From: Streptomyces vietnamensis
GTDB lineage: Bacteria > Actinomycetota > Actinomycetes > Streptomycetales > Streptomycetaceae
DNA length: 64,000 nt
Direction of reading: 5' to 3'
Assembly (NCBI RefSeq): GCF_000830005.1
Contig: NZ_CP010407.1
Coordinates: forward strand, 3,205,001 to 3,269,000
In this document: piece by piece, positions 26,005 through 35,269 of the stretch
How positions within the stretch are numbered: the first letter of the stretch is position 1
Layout: every line of letters starts with the position of its first letter
The notes under the pieces: model-generated
Seen by the model: only the letters and a program-made list of their open reading frames with translations
Told to the model about the DNA's origin: nothing
The model's database searches: none
Made by a program: the position numbers and the translations under genes

Positions 26005-26724
26005 TCACCGGGGGACGGTGACGACCACCGTCTTCGCCGCCTTGTCGTGCAGACCCTGCTTGTACGGCTTGTCGACCATGATCAGGATCAGCAGGAGCAG
26101 CGGCCACAGGCAGGCGCAGCAGACCAGCGCGGGCAGCCAGAGCACGACGGCGCGCAGCAGCGACTGGCTCATCGGGGGCGTCGTCCCGTCGTTGAGCATC
26201 GCGACCCGCAGCTTCATCAGCTTCTTGCCGATGGTCTGGCCGTTCTTGGCCGTCAGCACGGTGTCGTACGCGATGTACGCGACGATCGTGATGAGCTGGA
26301 AGACCAGCTGGCTGCCGCCGTTGAGGCTGTTGACCGTGTTGTCGAAGCCGTCGCCGTTCCGAGTCGCCCGCTGATAGATGTCGAACGGGATGCCGATGAT
26401 CGCGAGCGGCACCGCGATGATCACCCAGTCGATGAGCCGCGCGAGGATCCGGCGTCCGGTATCGGCGAGCGGCGGCATCCCGGAGAGCGGATCGGTCCCG
26501 CCGTAACCGCCGCCGTAGCCACTGCCGTACGGAGGCGGGGGCGGCGGCATGTTGTCGTACGGGGAGCCGCCGCCGTACGGGGAGTCGTACGGGCTCCCCG
26601 GCGGGGGACCTCCCGGCGGGGGCTGCCCTCCCGGCGGGGGGCCTCCCGGCGGCGGGGGCGGGGGCCTCTTGCTGAACGGATCGTCCTCGGGCGGCTGGTC
26701 CGGCGGCGGCTGGTCGGTGCTCAT
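26005..26724 (-). CDS. RDD family membrane protein with proline-rich N-terminus
   Basis: A 239-residue protein. Residues 1-80 are Pro/Gly-rich (PPPPGGPPPGGQPPPGG type) and followed by an RDD domain: RRILARLIDWVIIAVPLAII, then TIGKKLMKLRVAML and a last membrane pair near LWLPALVCCACLWPLLLLI. RDD proteins are small polytopic membrane proteins, some of which act as Na+/H+ antiporters, but most are unassigned. It is the second of two paralogous RDD genes in tandem. Confidence 0.87.
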   Translation of the reverse strand: MSTDQPPPDQPPEDDPFSKRPPPPPPGGPPPGGQPPPGGPPPGSPYDSPYGGGSPYDNMPPPPPPYGSGYGGGYGGTDPLSGMPPLADTGRRILARLIDWVIIAVPLAIIGIPFDIYQRATRNGDGFDNTVNSLNGGSQLVFQLITIVAYIAYDTVLTAKNGQTIGKKLMKLRVAMLNDGTTPPMSQSLLRAVVLWLPALVCCACLWPLLLLILIMVDKPYKQGLHDKAAKTVVVTVPR

Positions 26725-26801
26725 GGGGGCAGTGCATCCCGGGCGGAACGGCCCCGCAAGGAATCACCGCCCGTTCGGGGGACGGCGTTCCCGGACCGGG
26801 C

Positions 26802-28316
26802 TCAGCGCGCCACGAAGGTGCGGGCCGCCTTGTCGTGCCAGCACTGCCGCCAGGGACGGTCGAAGAGGCACCACAGGACGTTGACGACACCGATGCCCAG
26901 GAGCCCCAGGACGCTGTAGACGAGCCAGCGGCGGACCGCCTTCCCGAACGTCGGCGGCTCGTGCGCCTCGATGTCCCGCACCTCGATCCCGCACAGCTTC
27001 TTGCCCAGGGTGCGGCCCCACTTGGCGGTGGGCAGCGCCTCGTACAGGATGCCGATGACGAACAGCGAGGCGAGCGCGATGCCGAACTGGACGGAGGTCG
27101 TCGAGTCGAGCAGCCACACCTGGACGGTGGTGCCGGACTGCTTCGCCGCCTCGATCTTGCCCTCGATGTGGTCGATCGCGGCGGTCACGAAGGGCACGGA
27201 GGCCGCGCCGACCAGCGCGCCCAGGACGATGCCGTCGATCAGCCGGGCGGCCAGGCGCCTGCCGAGTCCGGCGGGGCGCGCGGCGGCCTGTGCGCGGGCC
27301 GCCTGCTGGAACACGTCCTCGACGGGCGGCTTCCAGGGGACGACGGGCGGCTGCTGCTCCTGGGGCTGCGGCTGGACCGGAGCCGGCTGGGGCTGGGGCT
27401 GCTGGGCCCAGGAGGGCGTGGACGGCGCCGCCGGTACGGGGGTGGGCGCGGGGGTCTGTACGGGGGCGGGGGCCGGGGCTGCGGCGGCAGGTGCCGGGGC
27501 TGCTGCTGCGGCGGGGGCAGGGGCCGGTTGGGGCTGGGGCTGCGGCTGGGGTGCCGGGGAGGGGGTCGGGATCGGGGTGACGGGCATGCCGCCGAGGCGG
27601 GCCGCTCCCCCGGTCGCGCGGGGGTCCACGACGGGCGCCGGGGCGGCGGCCCGCTCCTCCTCCGGCTCGCTCGCGCCCGCGACCGGCCACTCGGCCGGGG
27701 TGCGCGGGTCGGGCGTCCGGGGCGCGCCCCAGGAGACCTTCTGGTCGAGGTCGCCGCCGAAGCCGGTCTGGCGGGAGGTGTCCGCCTGCCAGGCCGACGC
27801 GGGCTCCGGCGCGAGCGGCTCCTCGTCGAGGAAGACGGGCCCGGTCTCCTCCACCGTGGGTACGGGGGCGGGTGCCGGCGCGGGGGCCTGCGCCTGGGCG
27901 GGCACGTGCGGGGCGGCCTGCACGGGCGCGGCGGACCGCACGGGCGCGGCGGCCTGTGTCGGCGCCACGGACTGCGGGGCCTCTGCGGACTGCGCGGGTG
28001 TCGCGGGTGTCACGGCCGCCGCAGGGGTCACGGCTGCCGCGGGGGCCGCCGCCATCGGGGCCGGGGCCGGGGCCGGAGTCTGGGCCGGGGCCGGAGTCGG
28101 GGCCGGGGCCGGGGCCGGGCTGGAGGCCAGGAGCGGGCCGGCCGGGATCGCCGAGGCGGGCGGGCCGGGCGGAACCTCGCCGTCCGCGGGGGCGGGCCGG
28201 CTCGTGCCGGGCACCCACGCGCCCCCGTTCCAGTACCGGATGTATCCAGGAATGGACGGGTCCGGGTAGTACCCCGCCTGCGGTACCTCGCCGCCGCCTC
28301 CAGGAGGAGTAGCCAC
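26802..28316 (-). CDS. RDD family membrane protein with DUF2510 and long Pro/Ala-rich region
   Basis: A 504-residue protein. The N-terminus contains AGYYPDPSIPGYIRYWNGGA followed by WVPGT, a DUF2510 motif. Residues ~50-330 are low-complexity Ala/Pro/Glu/Gln sequence, probably disordered. From ~345 an RDD domain follows: LGRRLAARLIDGIVLGALVG, KWGRTLGKKLCGIEVRDIEA, and a last membrane pair. The long linker inflates length well beyond usual RDD proteins. It shares the LARLIDxxxxG/GKKL core with the next RDD gene and probably arose with it by duplication. Confidence 0.85.
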   Translation of the reverse strand: MATPPGGGGEVPQAGYYPDPSIPGYIRYWNGGAWVPGTSRPAPADGEVPPGPPASAIPAGPLLASSPAPAPAPTPAPAQTPAPAPAPMAAAPAAAVTPAAAVTPATPAQSAEAPQSVAPTQAAAPVRSAAPVQAAPHVPAQAQAPAPAPAPVPTVEETGPVFLDEEPLAPEPASAWQADTSRQTGFGGDLDQKVSWGAPRTPDPRTPAEWPVAGASEPEEERAAAPAPVVDPRATGGAARLGGMPVTPIPTPSPAPQPQPQPQPAPAPAAAAAPAPAAAAPAPAPVQTPAPTPVPAAPSTPSWAQQPQPQPAPVQPQPQEQQPPVVPWKPPVEDVFQQAARAQAAARPAGLGRRLAARLIDGIVLGALVGAASVPFVTAAIDHIEGKIEAAKQSGTTVQVWLLDSTTSVQFGIALASLFVIGILYEALPTAKWGRTLGKKLCGIEVRDIEAHEPPTFGKAVRRWLVYSVLGLLGIGVVNVLWCLFDRPWRQCWHDKAARTFVAR

Positions 28317-28627
28317 TGCCCCGACTCCGTTCAGTCACAACGCCTTTGATCCGCACGGCCCGCTCGCCGGGCGTGCCGCGCCCAAGGAGGACAGTAACGA
28401 AGAACGTCCCCGCGGGGACAAGGAGCCCGCGAGAAAGCCCGCCTTCGGGGGACACGTACCGGAATCGATCACTCCCCGTGATGTTCGGGCCGTTGCATCC
28501 TGCCCGGCGGACCCCCCGGAAAAACTTCCCGAAAAAAACTTCCCGAAGTCGCGTAATGAACCGCGTCCACCCCGCTCTCTCCGGGTGAAGGCCCATCCGG
28601 GGCCCGTACGCGAGAAGGAGCACGGCC
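28317..28627. other. Divergent promoter region between RDD gene and ssgG
   Basis: About 310 bp without a gene. It contains an A-rich patch (CCGAAAAAAACTTCCCG near 28530) and the GAGAAGGAG ribosome site of ssgG. No operator, RNA gene or strong hairpin was recognised. Confidence 0.4.
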
Positions 28628-29119
28628 ATGCAGAACACCGACAACACCACCGTCGAGCGCGAGCTGGAACTGAAGCTGGTGCTCTCCCCCGAGCGCTCCG
28701 TCCCCGTCCCCGCCCGGCTCGCCTACCGGACCGACGACCCGTACGCCGTCCACATCACCTTCCACGTCGGCACCGACCACCCGGTCAACTGGACGTTCGC
28801 GCGCGAACTGCTCGTCGAGGGCGTCTTCCGGGCCTGCGGCCACGGGGACGTCCGCATCTGGCCCACGAAGGTCGACGGCCGCAACGTCATCCTGATGGCG
28901 CTCTCCTCCCCCGACGGCGACGCCCTGCTCGAAGCGCCGTCCGCGCAGGTGTCCGCGTGGCTGGAGCGGACCCTGCGCGCGGTGCCGCCGGGCACCGAGT
29001 CCGAGCGGCTCGGCATCGACGACGGGCTCGCGGAGATCCTGGCGACCACCGTGGTCGCCGACGACCTGTGGCTGCGCGACCCGTGGCCGTCGGACGAGTC
29101 CCAGGACGGCGAGCTGTGA
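28628..29119 (+). CDS. ssgG: SsgA-like sporulation/cell division regulator (probably SsgG)
   Basis: A 163-residue SsgA-like protein (SALP), an actinomycete-specific family that controls sporulation septum placement and wall remodelling. Typical segments are LAYRTDDPYAVHITFHVGTD, VNWTFARELLVEGVFRACGH and GDVRIWPTK. The SsgG name rests on position: in S. coelicolor ssgG (SCO2924) sits next to an FAD oxidase and hppD, as here. SsgG there helps position septa. It has its own promoter region, and the ATG follows GAGAAGGAG. Confidence 0.88.
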   Translation: MQNTDNTTVERELELKLVLSPERSVPVPARLAYRTDDPYAVHITFHVGTDHPVNWTFARELLVEGVFRACGHGDVRIWPTKVDGRNVILMALSSPDGDALLEAPSAQVSAWLERTLRAVPPGTESERLGIDDGLAEILATTVVADDLWLRDPWPSDESQDGEL

Positions 29120-29129
29120 CCCCGCCCGT

Positions 29130-30512
29130 TCAGAAGAGCTTTCCGGGGTTGAGGAGTCCCAGCGGGTCGAAGGTGGCCTTGATGCCTCGCTGGAGTTCGA
29201 GACCGACCGGCCCCAGTTCCCGTGCCAGCCACTCCTTCTTGAGGACGCCCACGCCGTGCTCGCCGGTGATCGTGCCGCCGAGGGCGAGCCCGAGCGCCAT
29301 GATCTCGTCGAAGGACTCCCGCGCCCGCCGCGACTCGTCCTCGTCGGTGTGGTCGAAGCAGACGACGGGATGGGTGTTGCCGTCGCCGGCGTGCGCGCAG
29401 ACGCCGATGGTCAGGTGGTACTTCTCCGCGATCGCCGCCGTGCCGTCGAGCATCTCGGCGAGCCGCGTCCGCGGCACGCACACGTCGTCGATCATCGTCG
29501 CGGACTTGATCGTCTCCAGGGCGGTGAGGGAGAGCCGGCGTGCCTGGAGGAGGAGTTCGGACTCGGCGGTGTCCGCGGCCGGGACGACCTCGGTGGCACC
29601 CGCCGCCGTACACAGCTCCCCGACGGCGGCCAGGTCGGAGGCCGGGTCCGGGGTGTCGAAGGCGCACAGGAGCAGCGCCTCGGTGGTGTCGGGCAGACCC
29701 ATGCGCGCCAGCTTGTTGACGGCCTGGACGGTGGTGCGGTCCATGAGTTCGAGCAGCGAAGGGGTGTGGCCGCGCTCCATGATCGCGCAGACGGCCTCGC
29801 AGGCGGCGGTCGCGGAGGGGAACTCGGCGGCGAGCGCGAGCTGCGCGGGCGGCTGCGGCTTGAGCGCGAGCACGGCCCCGACGACGATGCCGAGGCTGCC
29901 CTCGGAGCCGACGAAGAGCCGGGTCAGGTCGTATCCGGCGACGCCCTTGGCGGTGCGCCGGCCGGTGCGCAGGAGCCGCCCGTCGGCGAGGACGACGTCG
30001 AGGCCGAGGACGTACTCGGCCGTCACCCCGTACTTGACGCAGCACAGGCCGCCGGAGGCGGTGCCGATGTTCCCGCCGATGGTGCAGGTCTCCCAGCTGG
30101 AGGGGTCCGGCGGGTAGTAGAGGCCGTGTTCGGCGACGGCGCGGGACAGCACGGCGTTGACGACGCCCGGTTCGACGACGGCGATCCGGTCGACCGGGCT
30201 GATCTCCAGGATGCGGTCCATCTTGACGAGGGAGAGCACGATGCAGCCGTCGGAGGCGTTGGCGCCGCCTGACAGGCCCGTGCGGGCGCCCTGCGGGACG
30301 ACGGGGACGCGGAGTTCGGTCGCGGTGCGCATGACGTGCTGGACCTGCTCGACCGTGCGCGAGAGCACGACGGCCGCGGGGGTGCCGGCCGCGCAGAAAC
30401 TCGCCATGTCGCGCGCGTAGGAGGCGGTGACGTCCGGGTCGGTGAGGACCGTGTCGTCGGGGAGCACGGCGCGCAGTCGCGCCACGAGGTCGTTCCGCTG
30501 AAGATCGTCCAT
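29130..30512 (-). CDS. FAD-linked oxidase, glycolate oxidase GlcD family
   Basis: A 460-residue flavoprotein of the FAD_binding_4/GlcD type, which oxidises 2-hydroxy acids. FAD-binding segments are VVPQGARTGLSGGANASDGC and GGNIGTASGGLCCVKYGVTA; the C-terminal cap has VCAHAGDGNTHPVVCFDH with the metal/substrate His. I chose the ATG at 30512 (MDDLQRNDLVARLRAVLPDD); the frame extends further but over the divergent TPR gene. Substrate is unknown (lactate, glycolate or similar). It is convergent with ssgG, 10 bp apart. Confidence 0.9.
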   Translation of the reverse strand: MDDLQRNDLVARLRAVLPDDTVLTDPDVTASYARDMASFCAAGTPAAVVLSRTVEQVQHVMRTATELRVPVVPQGARTGLSGGANASDGCIVLSLVKMDRILEISPVDRIAVVEPGVVNAVLSRAVAEHGLYYPPDPSSWETCTIGGNIGTASGGLCCVKYGVTAEYVLGLDVVLADGRLLRTGRRTAKGVAGYDLTRLFVGSEGSLGIVVGAVLALKPQPPAQLALAAEFPSATAACEAVCAIMERGHTPSLLELMDRTTVQAVNKLARMGLPDTTEALLLCAFDTPDPASDLAAVGELCTAAGATEVVPAADTAESELLLQARRLSLTALETIKSATMIDDVCVPRTRLAEMLDGTAAIAEKYHLTIGVCAHAGDGNTHPVVCFDHTDEDESRRARESFDEIMALGLALGGTITGEHGVGVLKKEWLARELGPVGLELQRGIKATFDPLGLLNPGKLF

Positions 30513-30609
30513 GCGTCCAGCGTGGCACCCGGGGCCATCGGTGTGAACCTGCCGGAGCGGGCGCTTCGTGTGCTCTTCGTACAGGCGGACGCGGCGCACA
30601 GTGAGCGCC

Positions 30610-31998
30610 ATGAAGACCGAGAACGTGTCGAGGGCGGTCCTGGCGGCCGGGGTGGGAGCGGTGCTCGCGGCGACGGCGCTGGTGTACGTGCCGGAGCTCG
30701 TCGGCCAGGGTCCGCCGCCCCCGCCGGGACCGGCGGAGCGGGCGGTGATCGCGGCCCACGCGGGCGCCCAGGCCGCGCTCCCGGACCTGGCCGCGCTGAT
30801 CGCCGACCGGGAGGAGTGGCTGCGGGCCCATCCGGACGACGAGGCGTCCTGGGCGGAGCTGGGCGCGGCGTACACGGAGCGGGGCGGCCGGCTCGGAGAC
30901 GTACGGGACTATCCGCGGGCCGAGCGGGCGCTGCGGCGCTCGCTCGCCGAACGGCCCGCCGCGCGCGGCAACCTGGAGGCGCAGCTGGGGCTCGGGGCGC
31001 TCGCGGGGGCGCGGGGCGACTGGAAGACGGCGAAGGAGTGGGGCGAGCGGGTGCGGAAGGCCGACCCGCGCCGGTGGCCCGCGTACCCGGTCCTGATCGA
31101 CGCGTACAACGGCCTCGGGGAGTACAAGGCGGCCCAGAAGGCCCTGGAGAGCCTGGAGAAGCTCCACGCGGGCGCGGTGGTACGGGGCAGGGCGGCGGAG
31201 GCGTACCGCGACCGGGGCTGGCGGGAGGACGCCGACGCGGCGGCCCTCGACGCGGTGGCGCTCGCGGAGACGGACCCGGAGAAGGCGGCGGCCCTCGCGC
31301 GGCTCGGGGACCTGGCGTGGGAGCGGGGCGAGGCGGAGGAGGCCCTCGGGCGGTACGGGGCGGCGCTGCGGCTCGTACGGGACCACGGGCCCTCGCTCGC
31401 GGGCCGGGCGCGGTCCCTCGCGGCCCTCGGCCGCGCGGAGGAGGCGGTGCGCGACTGGCGGGCGGCCCTGGCGCGGCTGCCGCTGCCGGAGTACCTCCTG
31501 GAGGCGGGCGAACTGTACGAGTCGCTCGGCCGGGAGGAGGAGGCGCGGGCGCTGTACGGACGGCTGCGGGCGGGGACGTGGACGGCGGCGGAGGTGCCGC
31601 TGGGGCTGTTGGACGCGGACCACGGCGACCCGGCCGCGGCGGCGGTCCGGATGCGGGCGGAGTGGGCGCGGGGGCACCACTCGGTGCGGGTGGCGGACGC
31701 GCTGGGCTGGGCGCTGCACCGCTCGGGCGCGTCGAAGGAGGCGCTGGGCTATGCGAAACGCGCCACGGAGGAGGGGCTCCGCAGCGCGCTCTTCACGTAC
31801 CACCGGGGCGAGATCGAACGGGCCCTGAACCAGACGGGTCCGGCGCGGCGGCACCTGGAGGAGGCGCTGCGGCTCCATCCGTCCTTCTCGCCGCTGCACG
31901 CGCGGAGGGCGTCGGAGGCGCTGGCGGCGCTGGGGGAACCGTCGGACGAACTCCCGCCGGAGCTCCGGCGGGAGGCCCCGAAGCCACGACGTACCTAG
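30610..31998 (+). CDS. Tetratricopeptide repeat protein with N-terminal membrane anchor
   Basis: A 462-residue protein with a single N-terminal hydrophobic segment (SRAVLAAGVGAVLAATALVY) and a Pro-rich spacer. Then come about ten TPR-like helix pairs, for example ASWAELGAAYTERGGRLGDV, ARLGDLAWERGEAEEALGRY and EYLLEAGELYESLGREEEAR. TPRs are protein-interaction scaffolds; the partner is unknown. It is likely exported or membrane-tethered with the repeats outside. The following gap is entirely repeat cluster B. Confidence 0.83.
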   Translation: MKTENVSRAVLAAGVGAVLAATALVYVPELVGQGPPPPPGPAERAVIAAHAGAQAALPDLAALIADREEWLRAHPDDEASWAELGAAYTERGGRLGDVRDYPRAERALRRSLAERPAARGNLEAQLGLGALAGARGDWKTAKEWGERVRKADPRRWPAYPVLIDAYNGLGEYKAAQKALESLEKLHAGAVVRGRAAEAYRDRGWREDADAAALDAVALAETDPEKAAALARLGDLAWERGEAEEALGRYGAALRLVRDHGPSLAGRARSLAALGRAEEAVRDWRAALARLPLPEYLLEAGELYESLGREEEARALYGRLRAGTWTAAEVPLGLLDADHGDPAAAAVRMRAEWARGHHSVRVADALGWALHRSGASKEALGYAKRATEEGLRSALFTYHRGEIERALNQTGPARRHLEEALRLHPSFSPLHARRASEALAALGEPSDELPPELRREAPKPRRT

Positions 31999-32013
31999 CC
32001 CCGGCCCATCCCC

Positions 32014-32500
32014 CGTATGGGCCGGGGCCCCGCCCCGCGCCCGTGCGGGCGGTGCGCCGCCGCCGTGCGGGCCCGCGCCCGGGCCGGGCGGTGCGCCGCT
32101 GCCGTGTGGGCCCTCGCCCGGGCGGTGCGCCCGCGTGGGGCCCGCGCCCGGGCGGGCGGTGCGCACCGCCGTGTGGGCCCGCGCCCGGCAGGCCGGTGCC
32201 CTTCGCCGCCCGCCGTGTGGGCAATCGTCCCGCAGGGCGGGACGGGTGGGCACACGGGACGGTGCCCCCAGCCGGGCCTAGGCGTTCCGCGCCTGGACCC
32301 GCACCACCGTCGCGGCGCGCTTCCGGTGCGGGTTCAGGCGCGGGGAGCTCGGGCGCCGCTATGGGCGCCGTCCGTTGTGCCCACCCGTTCCGCCCCAGCG
32401 GAACGATTGCCCACAACGGGGTGGGCGCCGTCCGGGTGGGTGGGCCCGCCCCAGCGGAACGACTGCCCACAACGGCGGGCGCAGGCCCACAACGGGAGCC
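32014..32500. repeat. Dispersed composite hairpin repeat, cluster B
   Basis: Fills the 506-bp gap between the convergent TPR and hppD genes. Copy B1 (32214-32256) has outer arms CGTGTG/CACACG and inner arms CGTCCCG/CGGGACG. Copy B2 (32374-32417) is identical over 44 bp to copy A1 at 15436 and has arms GTTGTG/CACAAC. A degenerate copy B3 spans about 32418-32476. The lead segment appears inverted at 32262-32306 and direct at about 32328-32373. The part from 32014 to 32200 is GC-rich GGGCCCGCGCCCGGGCGG-type palindromic sequence. Confidence 0.9.
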
Positions 32501-32504
32501 GTGG

Positions 32505-33704
<1,200 letters not shown>

Positions 33705-33771
33705 TCAATCTGCACAGCGACCGGCGAGTATGGCCGTGCGACTTGTACATCCTGACCACGAAGGGGCCGCT

Positions 33772-34251
33772 GTGGCGATCGATCATTTGGACGGGCGGCT
33801 GATCGCGCTCCTGGCGCGCGAGCCGCGCATCGGGGTCCTGGAGGCCTCCCGGCGCCTGGGGGTGGCGCGCGGCACGGTGCAGGCGCGGCTGGACCGGCTG
33901 CAGGCGAGCGGGGTGATCCGGGGTTTCGGGCCGCAGGTGGACCCGGCGGCGCTCGGCTATCCGGTGACGGCCTTCGCGACGCTCGAGATCAAGCAGGGGC
34001 AGGGCGCGGACGTGCGGGGGCATCTGGCGACGGTGCCGGAGGTCCTGGAACTGCACACGACGACGGGCCACGGGGACATGCTCTGCCGGCTGGTCGCCCG
34101 CTCGAACGCGGACCTCCAGCGGGTGATCGACAAGGTGGTGGCCTTCGAGGGGATCGTGCGGGCGTCGACCGCGATCGTGATGGAGAACCCGGTGCCGCTG
34201 CGGATCATCCCGCTGGTGGAGCAGGCGGCGGCGGGCGAGCCGACGGGGTAG
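33772..34251 (+). CDS. Lrp/AsnC family transcriptional regulator
   Basis: A 159-residue regulator. The N-terminal helix-turn-helix reads LDGRLIALLAREPRIGVLEA, then RRLGVARGTVQARLDRLQ. The ligand-binding RAM domain includes VTAFATLEIKQGQGADVRGH and LLHTTTGHGD-like sequence. The start is uncertain: GTG 33772 has AAGGGG upstream and gives a family-like VAIDHLDGRL, while ATG 33730 adds 14 residues. Divergent orientation to hppD suggests control of tyrosine degradation. Confidence 0.88.
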   Translation: MAIDHLDGRLIALLAREPRIGVLEASRRLGVARGTVQARLDRLQASGVIRGFGPQVDPAALGYPVTAFATLEIKQGQGADVRGHLATVPEVLELHTTTGHGDMLCRLVARSNADLQRVIDKVVAFEGIVRASTAIVMENPVPLRIIPLVEQAAAGEPTG

Positions 34252-34266
34252 GAAGCGGCGCGGGCG

Positions 34267-34321
34267 AGAGTTGCAAAGAAGTCTCTGCAAAAATCCCTTG
34301 CAGAGACTTCTTTGCAACTCT
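34267..34321. promoter_or_regulatory. Perfect 24-bp-arm palindrome, probable operator
   Basis: Arms AGAGTTGCAAAGAAGTCTCTGCAA-type on each side of a 7-nt spacer pair exactly over 24 bp. Each arm is itself a dyad, TTGCA-n-AGA-nn-TCT-n-TGCAA, so two identical 20-bp sites lie in inverted orientation. It ends 11 bp before the ATG of the ArsR-type regulator and is strikingly AT-rich compared with its surroundings. Autoregulation by that protein is the simplest reading. A terminator for the preceding Lrp gene is the alternative, but no T-tract follows. Confidence 0.8.
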
Positions 34322-34332
34322 ACGGTGGAGCC

Positions 34333-35067
34333 ATGCCCGAGCACGAAGAGCAGTCCCCGGAGCCCGACGCGCAGCTCGACACGCAGCCCGACAAGCGGCC
34401 CGACGCGCAGCTCGACACGCAGCCCGACAAGCGGCCCGACGCGCAGCCCGGCAAGCAGCCCGACGCGGGGCTCGCCACGCAGCCCGACGCGCAGCCCGTC
34501 GAAGCCCTGACCCGCACGCTCGACCCGCGCTCCCTGCGCGCCATCGCCCACCCCCTGCGCATCCAGCTCCTGCGCGCCCTGCGCCGCTACGGGCCCGCCA
34601 CCGCCTCCCAACTCGCCGACCGGCTCGGCGAGTCCAGCGGCGCCACCAGCTACCACCTGCGCCAGCTCGCCGCCCACGGCTTCATCGTGGACGACCCGAC
34701 GCGCGGCAAGGGCCGGGAGCGGTGGTGGAAGGCGGCCCACCAGGGGACGAGCTTCGACGAGACGCTCCACAGGAACCCCGACCCCGAGGTCCAGGGCGCC
34801 CTCGACGTCTTCATGCACGAGATCGCGACCATCCACACCCAGGAACTGTCGACCTGGGTCGCCACCCGCCACACCTGGGACGAGGCCTGGGCCGGCGCCT
34901 CGGACTTCAGCGACTTCAGGCTGAACCTCACGCCCGAGCGGCTGCGCGAGCTCAACCAGAAGATCCACGCCCTGATCAACGAGTACAGCGCCACCGCCGA
35001 CCCCGACGCGCCGGGCGCCGAGCGCGTACGGATGCACCTGCACGCGTTCCCGCAGCACAACGACTGA
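34333..35067 (+). CDS. ArsR-type winged-helix regulator with repetitive N-terminus
   Basis: A 244-residue regulator. Residues 1-56 are low complexity, made of 12-residue repeats D-A-Q-(L/P)-D-T-Q-P-D-K-R-P encoded by 36-bp DNA repeats (34366-34500). The winged helix follows: LRAIAHPLRIQLLRALRRYG, ASQLADRLGESSGATSYHLR and GFIVDDPTRGKGRERWWKAA. This is the HTH_20/ArsR type often paired with MFS exporters. The ATG follows GGTGGAG. It starts a tight operon with a 60-aa ORF and an MFS exporter. Confidence 0.88.
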   Translation: MPEHEEQSPEPDAQLDTQPDKRPDAQLDTQPDKRPDAQPGKQPDAGLATQPDAQPVEALTRTLDPRSLRAIAHPLRIQLLRALRRYGPATASQLADRLGESSGATSYHLRQLAAHGFIVDDPTRGKGRERWWKAAHQGTSFDETLHRNPDPEVQGALDVFMHEIATIHTQELSTWVATRHTWDEAWAGASDFSDFRLNLTPERLRELNQKIHALINEYSATADPDAPGAERVRMHLHAFPQHND

Positions 35068-35086
35068 CGGAAGGAACCACGGAGTC

Positions 35087-35269
35087 ATGCACGCCGACAT
35101 CCACCTCCAGCTGCACCACCTGAACGCCGCCCAACTCCACCGCGCCGCCGAGGTCCTGGCCCCCGCCGTGACCCCCGCGCCCCTCCGCGTCCAGCTCGGC
35201 TGGCGGCTCGTCGAGCTGGGCCTGCGCCTGGCCACCCCCGCGGACCGCCCGATCGCCTTCGCCGCATGA
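35087..35269 (+). CDS. Small protein between regulator and MFS gene
   Basis: A 60-residue soluble protein starting MHADIHLQLHHLNAAQLHRA, containing VRVQLGWRLVELGLRL-like amphipathic helices. The stop overlaps the MFS start by 4 bp (ATGA), and the ATG has GGAAGGAACCACGGAG upstream. This coupling makes it a real gene in the operon. I do not recognise a function; small proteins of this kind occur next to ArsR/MFS pairs. Confidence 0.75.
   Translation: MHADIHLQLHHLNAAQLHRAAEVLAPAVTPAPLRVQLGWRLVELGLRLATPADRPIAFAA

Noticed and set aside
34267..34321. Palindrome as the terminator of the Lrp-type gene
   Set aside because: No T-tract follows, it is made of two internal dyads and it abuts the next ribosome site, so an operator is more likely, though termination is not excluded.
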